64,000 nucleotides of DNA from Durusdinium trenchii. Its lineage: Eukaryota > Sar > Dinophyceae > Suessiales > Symbiodiniaceae. This document shows positions 56,140 to 64,000 of the stretch, in pieces. The DNA lies in contig CAXAMN010026694.1 in the NCBI GenBank assembly GCA_963970005.1, forward strand, positions 883,993-947,992, written 5' to 3'. The notes under the pieces are model-generated. The model saw only the letters and a list, made by a program, of their open reading frames with translations, was not told where the DNA came from and did not search any database. Numbering within the stretch: position 1 is the first letter of the stretch; each line of letters starts with the position of its first letter. The translations under genes and the position numbers were made by a program.

Positions 56140-57660
56140 CATGTAGTGCACCATTTCAGTCCCCGATTTGGAAAACAAGGAAATGCTGAAATCTGTGTAT
56201 TGCTGGACAATCGAATCCGCACAAATTCGTCCCCGGCCTGGGCCTGTGAACCTCAGTCTCGGGCTTCGGCCTTGGTCAGTGATGGCTTGGGATCTTCCGC
56301 CTTTCACACTTGGTTTCGGTCGTACAAAGGCTACGCATTTTTGCAAAAAAGTGGAACATGTGTTGCTCAAAACCCTTACAGGGCCTGAGGAGGGGTTCCG
56401 ATGAGAACGTGTTCAAGATTGGGTGCGGGAATGGTGAGACGTGCGAAGGAACAGCCTGTCAGTCTATCGCTGCCAAGACATGTAGCCCGGAGACGGTGCT
56501 ACGCTACGCAGCAGGTTGGTGTTTGGTTTCGAGAAGACCAGGGCCAGGTGGGTCCTCATTTGGGTTATGTCTCTTTGTTTCGGGCATGTGCAAGGAGGGA
56601 GTCCTGTTTGGCTGTGTTTGAGGCACGCATCCGGTGCGCTGCCAAATGCTCAGAAGATTGCTCTGTCAATCATGTGTCTTGCACTTTCTTTCTTGATTCC
56701 TCAAGATCAGCCGCAACAACGACTGGACCACTGGACCAGCTAAATCGCAACCAATGGCGTCAGCCAATTGATGAGAAAAAACTGATGCGTCAAAGCAGTG
56801 TGCCAACTAAAGTATTATAAGTCGAAAAAGAATGTTCACCCCGAGTCGCCCTAGTCGTTTTTGATTGCTTGCAGCTTCCTCTGCATACTACACTCTACTT
56901 CTCTCTGGGCAGAGTCTGGTCAGGCAGGAACCTAAATTGCAGCGAGGCCTATGGGCAAAGGGTCGTTCCGCAACAGGGTTGTAGTTTGGTCAGGCCGTAC
57001 TCGCAAGCGGGGCTCTACTACAAAGCTCAAGGACTCGGCAGCAACTAGAACCCAACGGCACTTGACCTTCTTTCTTGTACGAGCTTGCCTCTTTGCCATG
57101 ATGAATTGCGGTAGCCTAGTTATGAAACACGGCAGGTGCTGACTGCTCAAGCCCTTAAGGTCTTTTGTTCGTCGTTGTGGATCTCCGCACTTCAATGCTA
57201 ATGCACTCACAAGGCCTAGTTTTATGCTTGCTATGCTGCCATGGCGGATTGACCGAACTTTGTAGTTTGGTTGCAAAACGACGCCTGCTGTCACCTGCCT
57301 CGTGCAGGCTTAACTGCTGTGTCACAGTGGAGTGTTGTGTTTGCCCTGGCTGTCCAGACTTGCCACCAACCTCCCAAAGGTTTTGACTGCCAAGTGGCAG
57401 CGCAACCACCCATATACAGTAGACTCTTCTTTGTGAATTTGAAGGCAAAAAGCCATACAAGAAGCTCTTGGAATGGGCCCTTTGAACTGCCGTCGAAAGG
57501 GAGGCAACACTGTGAGATGTTCAAAAGGAATTCGAGCACAAGCGAACTGACCAAGACATCCAAATGAGGAATAAGGAGTGCACAAAAAATAGACTCAGCA
57601 GTGCAAACTCCCTGCAAAAAGACACCTTAATACCTATATTCGCAAACAATCCGTTCAACA
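56140..57660. other. No confident gene
   Basis: Plus-strand frames at 56310-56820 and a minus-strand frame at 57617-57291 (SKGPFQELLVWLFAFKFTKK) are open and moderately protein-like, but overlapping alternatives exist in each case. If the PAN gene and the membrane tail are one gene, this is mostly intron. Confidence 0.3.
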
Positions 57661-57661
57661 T

Positions 57662-58976
57662 CTAAAGCTGCATGATAAGTTGCACAACCACAATGGGGGT
57701 CTCGGGAATCTTGCAGTACTTTCTGCCCGTGAGCGCTTCCACGTCTGAGTGATTGGTGCCATACTTCATATTTCTGAAAAGCCAACATCCCCCAGGTGGG
57801 TCGGTGTTGTTCTTGTAGCTGTAGGCCTCGCAGCTTTCACTGTCGTCACAAGCAACTTGGCAATCCTGCCATTTTGCGAGGTACATCTTTGGTGCAGGAA
57901 GCATTGGATCCGTGTATAGAACATCTGGTGCTCTGCAGTCCAAAGCCACCTGACCCATCTCTCCAATTGGTGCGGGGGCAGCGAGCAAATCGGATTCCTT
58001 CGTCCAAGGGCACTCATCCTGACCACTGATGGCCTGAGGGTCTCGGTGCTTCTTCGTAAAGTTGTGGCTGGGTAGTAGCCAGCAGCCACCATTTGGAGCT
58101 GTGTCCTACATTGTTTCCACTGTCATGATTCCATGGTGGCTTGAAATGTCGTGCTGTAACATGCCCTCCCCAGCTCCCTCCCAAGTCCTGCTTCCAAGTG
58201 AAATGCTTGCAATTCGCATGTGTGTTGCACTTCTGCTGGCATTCCAGCCATGTGGCCGTCCACAAATGAGGATCTGGTAGAATCTTGTCATCATAAATTA
58301 CACCCGGGTTAGGGCAAATCTCTTCCGAATGTGATCTTGCAGACAAACACTCTTGCGAGCCACTCACCGCAAAAGCATCATCCACCATGATCTTCTGTTC
58401 CTTACCGGATCATTGAAACAACGGAGAAGGGCAGTTGAGATCTGCGAGTCATGGTTCAATGACCGGAGACTTACTTCAAGGATTGTAGAAAGTTGTGAGC
58501 AATACATTAAAGACCATTAAAAGACCAAAATGAAAGAATTGCAAGGAAAGACTCTGTTAGGAGCCAACACTGAGCAAATGGGAAGGTGTTGACCTTGAAA
58601 GTAAAGAAGTTGCAATTGTCCGTCTTCTCGCAGAGCCCAGCGCAATCTGACCATGCTTTGATGTCCCGGCCGTCATACAATCGCTTTGACGGATCCTGGA
58701 GCGACACGTGGACACCGTCTGGACTGCACAGAAGCTACGTTCGTAGCTTTTTCCTGCTACGTTCGTAAAGTTGTACATGTGATAGTGTGATATGTTTGGA
58801 CTCTTGGTGTTTGCCAACAACAGTAGCAGAGGAACTCTGAGAATGCCAAAAATGTTTTTTCTGTGTCTTGCGTACGTCTCCTCGTACACCTTGCCAATCA
58901 TAAGGCATTCATGGGCAAGCGCCTGCACAAAGGTGGCCAGCAACAGCCACTCCCGCAGCGCCATCGCGTAGGTCAT
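57662..58976 (-). CDS. Secreted or membrane protein with three PAN/Apple domains
   Basis: Exon 1 starts at ATG 58976 or 58964 and encodes a signal peptide (MALREWLLLATFVQALA). Exon 2, from about 58734 after ACGTAG, encodes the first PAN/Apple domain: CSPDGVHVSLQDPSKRLYDG, then WSDCAGLCEKTDNCNFFTFK and CWLL. Exon 3 ends at 58188 and exon 4 starts at 58105; together they give the second domain (CPNPGVIYDDKILPDPHLW, WLECQQKCNTHANCKHFTWK, then GGCWLL) and the third (CRAPDVLYTDPMLPAPKMYL, WQDCQVACDDSESCEAYSYK, then GGCWLF). The 82-base intron between exons 3 and 4 runs GACTTG...GTAG, a GA-AG intron with AG|G at both ends. The frame closes at 57664-57662. PAN/Apple domains bind proteins or sugars outside the cell. 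The end of exon 1 is not fixed. Confidence 0.7.
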
Positions 58977-59094
58977 CACAGCTCTCCAAGAGCCAGAGCT
59001 ATCACGGACGGTTTGCACACACTGATAGAGGTCACAGGATAGAGGTCCGAGGCTTTCCCACTCCATACGTGTCTCAGGCATTGAAGCATTAAAT

Positions 59095-60640
59095 CTATAT
59101 ATATATATATAAAGATTATATAGATGTCATTTGTTATATTTGTTCATAAGAATCAAAAATTGCTCGATTTGAAACATTGGTTTCACTCTGTTACACCAGG
59201 AGTCTCAACTCTGTTACACTAGGAGTCTCGACTCTGTTACACTAGGAGCCCTCGCTGCCCTTGCTCCACCTCGCGGAACCCAGCGTGTGGCAGCACGCAC
59301 TTCCGGTGCTTCGAAGTGTCTGGTCGTCCGCCGATGCAACTCCTTCGGTTCGGAGGCTTCAAGGGGCTTTAGACATGTAGGTTCAATATATGGTTCAACA
59401 TATAGGTTGCATTTATGATTTGTGACATCATCGAAGCCATAGTTCCTGGTGACAAGTGAAGACTTTAGTGACAATATTAAAATGAATCGGCATACCTAAG
59501 AAGATTCACAAATCTCAGGATGATTCACACGGGTACCATAAGAGCCGGGTTTGTCAGTCTGCCTGCAAGGACACTGCGGACTTGCTGCATGGCAACACAC
59601 CTATACTAGACTGAGCAGTCTTCCTAGTCCCAGCCTCTGGTAGTTCCTTCCACAAGCCTCGCAGGACTTGACTCGTTGATCCCTTTGACAACTCGTAGCG
59701 AAATTTCACGCGATTTGTCAAAGAGCGCCCGCCTTCAACTCGGCAACCGCTCATCGAGTCTCCCTGGATCTTCTCGAAACCCTCCAGGGGCCCACAAATG
59801 CCGGTGTCCGGTATTGCTGGTCTGATCGGATTTTCATATCAGATGTTCATAAGACTATTCATATGCTGGAAAACGTAGCTGCCTTCTTGAAGCTGCCTTT
59901 AATGCGTGTGTTCAAGGCCTTTTGGCCTTGATGCGAATGTGTTGCTGGTTGGCATCTCGCGTACATGCATGGGAGAGTGCTTCTGGAGGCCAAAACAACG
60001 TCTTTTTGGGGCCTATAGTGTCAGAGCTTCATCGTCTGCGTTGAAGCGTCACAAACTCCCAGACGTGGATAGCCTCTTTTCCACGGCTGGTGCACCTCCG
60101 GTGCACCTCCACTTCACCTGGCACAACAGGCGAAGAGGCGAACCAGGCGAACCTCTCTCCACACCGGCTCAGTGAGAGAGCGAAGAGGATTCCTTGGCTT
60201 TTTGACCTTCTGACAGCCGTCGGTCGAACCGGTAGCCTTCAAGCTAGAGGATGCTAGAGGATGCTAGAGGATGCGAAGATGTGCAGTCGAAATAAGCTGC
60301 CTCGAGTGTGGCTGGCGAGACATACCCACAGCTGGTTCATCAGTGACTGGCGAGACTCCAGACACAAGTGAAATAGAAAAGGACGCCGACGGCGACAACA
60401 ACTGGCCAACCCTGAGAAGATGTATATAGGTCATATGACGTCATATGCCTCAAAGGTCCCAAGAAGATTGGTTATTCCCAGCACATCTGGTTGCACCTAT
60501 TCTCGGTCGCACCACATTGGAATCCTTGATCCGGCCGCCTTAGGTGCCGCAAATCAGGTTCACTGAAAAGCCTACTATATAAACGGAATTTCTTCAGCCT
60601 GATTGGCACTGATTAGCCCAAAATAACGGCCCGAAAAAAA
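59095..60640. other. No supported gene; short repeats
   Basis: (TA)n at 59097-59111, three TCT(G)TTACAC(C/T)AGGAGTCTC(A/G)AC units at 59190-59250, a triple GCTAGAGGAT at 60243-60273, and CTCCGGTGCACCTCC-type duplication at 60091-60112. Frames here are short. Confidence 0.45.
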
Positions 60641-60649
60641 CGTCTAGTC

Positions 60650-61056
60650 TAGCTTGGAAACATATCCAAGACCTTCAACAGTACCTTCCAACCCGTTTTG
60701 AATGCAATCATAGCGTGCAGTGTCCACTCTATGGAAACACCACGTGCAACGATTTTTTGTCGAATCTCTCGTGCTCTCCATCTCAGGTTCAATGGCCCAA
60801 GGTGCAGAACTTCTCCACTTGAAAGCCAAGACGATGCCAGGTTGTCATCAGGTGGTCGGAGGCTGCCTGTAGCAAGTCCTGTTTCAGCATTGTTTGTCCA
60901 GTCCAAATCCTCTGGCGCATGTGATATACTGCGCCTACCTTGCTGCACAAGACTTACAAACATGTCTGGCTTGAACACCGGACTCTGCATTCGACAACGA
61001 TTATATAATTCCTGAAGAACATCAAGTAGTGCAATGAGAGGTATCTGACCAATCAT
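60650..61056 (-). CDS. Exons of an unidentified gene
   Basis: The minus-strand frame encodes IPLIALLDVLQELYNRCRMQ, then FKPDMFVSLVQQ with a possible AAG|GTAGGC donor near 60943. It continues with a region including LHLGPLNLRWRAREIRQKIV, then ARGVSIEWTLHAMIAF and GWKVLLKVLDMFPS. Composition is ordinary and helical. I do not recognise it. It may be the 3' part of the gene at 61104-61570. Confidence 0.4.
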
Positions 61057-61103
61057 TTAAACTGAGAATGCGGGGAGGCAAATGAGCTCTTACACTTGCC
61101 TCA

Positions 61104-61570
61104 TCAGTAGATGTAATTTAGAGGTGCAGTTAGGGTATCCAGTATCCGCAGCCCGCCTGTTCCGGCCATTTGCCCTCCCGTGTCCTTGTACGTCTCCTTG
61201 AACGGAATGGTGTTGTACAGCTCATGAAAGAATTGATGGTTCCTGCACGCCTGAAGGGCGCGGCGACTCCACATATTCTCAGCCGAGAAGAAGTGGATTC
61301 CGACAAACATGCCCAAGAAGGCTGGCTTCAAATACAGCCTATCCAACTTTAGCCAAACCAACATACTTTTGTCTGGTGTGCCATGTGTGCCATTCCTAGG
61401 CGTGCTGCCTCCGTGGCATTTCCATAAACGTCCGATGTTCGAGTCGTACGGGCCAAAAGTGAGAGATGTCGTTCTGCATTCAGCAGCATCCTGCACTCGT
61501 GGCACTCGGGATCTTTCTGGGTATTGCAAGTGCCAAGAGAAACATCGACAATGAGCAGCTTGCAAAGTGG
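61104..61570 (-). CDS. Two exons of an unidentified gene
   Basis: Exon 1 (about 61518-61367) follows a CCAG acceptor and encodes DPECHECRMLLNAERHLSLL, then ARTTRTSDVYGNATEAARLG. It ends HQTK at a GTATGT donor. Exon 2 (about 61315-61110) encodes FLGMFVGIHFFSAENMWSRR, then ALQACRNHQFFHELYNTIPF and KETYKDTGGQMAGTGG. CHEC may be a metal-binding pair. No family recognised. Confidence 0.45.
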
Positions 61571-61639
61571 TGCTATGTGCCGAAACGTTGCTATTGCAGC
61601 CAAAGAACTCCAAGGCAACAGCTTCTGGACAGGCTTGGA

Positions 61640-62340
61640 TGTGTGTGTCCTAGGACAGCTCAGCAAGGCCGCGACAGGTCGCCTCTGTGTTGGGTGGCTG
61701 AGACTTTACGATGGTTCTTTTTTCTGAATTCCTAGTGGCTTGTTTCCAACAAAGGTCAAGCAACGAGAAGTCCAGAACCAGTCTTGGATCAAGCAACATC
61801 AGGACAGCAAAGCAACGTGGTCATCTCTTAGACTCTTAGCCATACTCTCCATGTCTTCCGCACACCGGGTCTAAGCTGAACAACCAACGTTTGCCATACT
61901 ACTTCTAAAGATGTCACTGAGGGCCTTTCTGCATCTTCACGAAGTAAATGAGAGAAGGGGACCTCCTGTGGCTGTGGGAAGGCTCGATGACCCAAAAACT
62001 TGCATACAGAGCAGCAGCCACCACAAGAGGGCTTGTAGGGCTTGGGATTGGAGAATACTCTTCGAGTTCCTTTGACTTTTCCACCCATCCAAATTCTCAA
62101 GAAAGCAGGTATGTGAAGTTTGTGAAGTATCTCAGCTCTTGATTGGACTTTGTACTCATGGCCTGCTCAAGGAAATGAAGCGAACATATAGATGTTTTAG
62201 ATCTGTGGCCACCTTCAATAAACATGACATGAAGAAACGATGCAGGAACTGCCGCTACCGGTGACATGTGAAAACCTGTGTTTCTGTCGGTTTGCTCCAA
62301 AAGATATGTCATTCCGTTGGCAAGAGTACGCACCTTTTCA
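61640..62340. other. No supported gene
   Basis: Short frames only on both strands; downstream flank of the terminal exon at 62342-62480. Confidence 0.4.
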
Positions 62341-62341
62341 G

Positions 62342-62480
62342 CTACAGCTTTGCAGTGGCCTCTGGATAGCCATTCACCGGGTCTTCGAACTCGTAGGGCT
62401 TGTAGCGATAGAGGTCGTTGCGAAACTCAGAGACAGCTTGAGGAGTGGAGGATTGAACAGTCGCTGACCCGGTCGGTGTG
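62342..62480 (-). CDS. Terminal exon of an unidentified gene
   Basis: After a GTGCAG acceptor near 62481, the minus strand encodes SDTPTGSATVQSSTPQAVSE, then FRNDLYRYKPYEFEDPVNGY and PEATAKL, ending in TAG at 62344-62342. The sharp change from a Ser/Thr linker to a Tyr/Pro/acidic tail is protein-like and argues for a true C-terminus. A possible preceding exon at about 62610-62530 encodes SGTEDALFALNKYFALANPL. No family recognised. Confidence 0.45.
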
Positions 62481-62639
62481 TCACTGCACTTCGAATCAGA
62501 GATGGTCGGTATTGGAGCTCTTCAATCTCTCTTCAACGGGTTAGCCAAAGCAAAATACTTGTTGAGTGCAAAAAGAGCATCCTCAGTTCCAGAGGAGATC
62601 ATGCTCCGACTTTTGTTAACCTTAGACACTTGTATACAT

Positions 62640-64000
62640 ATATATATATAGGATAACTGAAACAAGCAGGGATTTGATGTAGTTGAGTGCAGAGGGTCGA
62701 TGTGCGGGTCGGGATGCAGATCGCTGACGCGCCTCGTGCGAATTACGGCGAAGGTGCGATACACGTCCCGTTGGATTCTCAAATGAAGCATGGACAGGCA
62801 CGCAGCCTTTTGGACAGGCACAGCAATAGAATCACTTGTGGTAAACTGCAGCCGCTTCCATACTCGGTACAGTAGTACTTGTTGCATCTTACTGCAGACT
62901 GCTCAGCAAACTGTTGACCATTTCAATGCGACGGGAATAGAGTCCGAGTTTGCTTGCGGAGGCTTGCATGGATTTGCACGACGGGTTGACGCAGGGCGGG
63001 TTTGCGTGTGTAAAAAAAGCCGGGCTTCCATGGTGCGCCGGTGGTCGTTGTTCATATGGTTGTCGTTGTTTTACATTGGTACGCACAAGCAAAACTCGCC
63101 TACACCTTTGTGCGTCGCTTCTCCTGAAACGGCTGCGCAAACGTCACTGGCCTGAGAGGGGCATCGTGCCTTCAGCGGACTCTGTGGGTTGGCCAGGACT
63201 GCGACCCTTAGGGGCCATAAAGTCAAAATATCTCATGAAACCAAGTTGAATCTCTTATGTGGTAGTTTTTGTAGGGTAGCGTCAGCCTTGTGGATACCAG
63301 CCTGTGTCAATTCCATCTGGACCATCCCTACTATCCTGGGCATATTGCTCAGCACAACCATCGATTTGGCTTACGTGCATCCAAGCGAGCTCTCACATAC
63401 AGCGCACCATATGCTGCTGGAACCGCGACGCTCACTCAGGACACTGAATCTGATGAAACTAACTTGGCAAATTGTCCAGAGGAAATGACCCTCAGCGAGT
63501 TCGCTGCTCATCCAAGAGATATGTGCCTGTGCAGAAGGAGTTCACAACGAGAGGCACAACTAAACATGCGGCAGTCACCAATTTCTGTTGAAAAGGGGCA
63601 AGTGGAAAACCACCGCAAGAAATGTGCAAAAGTTTGCAGCAAAAGCATCCAGGAAGGAGGAGTGGCTGACACCATGAAAGGACTCCATTGATTGTCTGGG
63701 TCGATGCAACTAATCTGGCCTTTGGTGGTCCGTTGATCGGACCATTCATGCTGACACCTTGTGATTTGCAAGAACTCTGGACTCAGGTATGTGACGTCGC
63801 CAATGTGTTTTTTTTCGTGTTGCCTTGTTCTTTGACGTCGCCAATGGGCAAGCTGGTGCATCCCCAAGCTTAGTAGAAAGGTGCATCGTTACTAGTAACA
63901 AGGACGCTACTAGTAGCTCCTGGCATTGCTACTAGTAACGAGAAGCTACTAGGTACTCAACAACTGCAACGCCGTGTGTGAACACACACTTTCAGCTGAT
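62640..64000. other. No confident gene; repeats at the right edge
   Basis: (TA)n at 62636-62650. Both strands have open frames up to 133 codons (63290-63691 plus, 63867-63508 minus), none with motifs. The right edge carries a CTAG cluster at 63869-63958. Confidence 0.35.
63869..63958. repeat. CTAGTAACAAGGACGCTACTAG repeat cluster
   Basis: Units TAGTAGAAAGGTGCATCG, TTACTAGTAACAAGGACGCTAC and TAGTAGCTCCTGGCATTGC of the dispersed family. Confidence 0.85.

Noticed and set aside
56310..56820. Plus-strand frames of 103 and 139 codons
   Set aside because: Two plus frames and one minus frame overlap with similar quality; no motif decides between them.
1..64000. tRNA and rRNA genes
   Set aside because: Several GGTTCGA-like matches were seen (for example near 25865, 28930 and 33315), but none has a matching A box and cloverleaf; no rRNA-like sequence was recognised.

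Overview
The window looks like nuclear DNA of a dinoflagellate, probably of the Symbiodiniaceae type. Four things point there. (1) A 16-base exact match to the 3' part of the dinoflagellate spliced leader lies on the minus strand at 21509-21494. (2) Coding capacity is split into short exons (about 40-140 bases) whose introns start with GT, GC or GA and often show AG|G at the boundary. (3) Every gene model I could support lies on the minus strand, as in the long one-way gene clusters of these genomes. (4) The sequence is crowded with microsatellites, minisatellites and short CTAG-bounded repeats.

Layout. 1-5.8 kb: repeats, no supported gene. 5.85-9.6 kb: many small minus-strand exons for an Ala/Gln/Glu/Lys-rich helical protein. 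13.6-21.5 kb: the centrepiece, a nearly complete tyrosine-recombinase (YR) type retrotransposon on the minus strand. Its order 5' to 3' is relict spliced leader, eight-cysteine protein, YR-like protein, Gag-like protein with a CCCH zinc finger, then a 1200-residue polyprotein that joins a complete C5-cytosine DNA methyltransferase to reverse transcriptase and RNase H. The Gag zinc finger and the polyprotein share one frame, separated by a single UAG followed after exactly 8 nt by a very GC-rich hairpin, which suggests stop-codon readthrough. A 10-N assembly gap lies just beyond the 3' end. 21.9-22.95 kb: a small five-exon gene with matching splice phases. 24.6-35.1 kb: further minus-strand exons, including a possible beta-propeller fragment. 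35.6-38.1 kb: nested satellites, with a 416-bp foldback transposon inserted in a tandem array and flanked by an exact 8-bp target duplication. 41.4-42.9 kb: two 374-bp direct repeats about 98% alike. 43.3-64 kb: more minus-strand exons, including an armadillo-like helical protein, a methyltransferase-like fragment, a secreted PAN/Apple-domain protein and a single-pass membrane tail.

The host exons are calls by eye from frame, composition and splice sites; most are incomplete and without a named function. The retrotransposon proteins are supported by ordered catalytic motifs and are far more certain.
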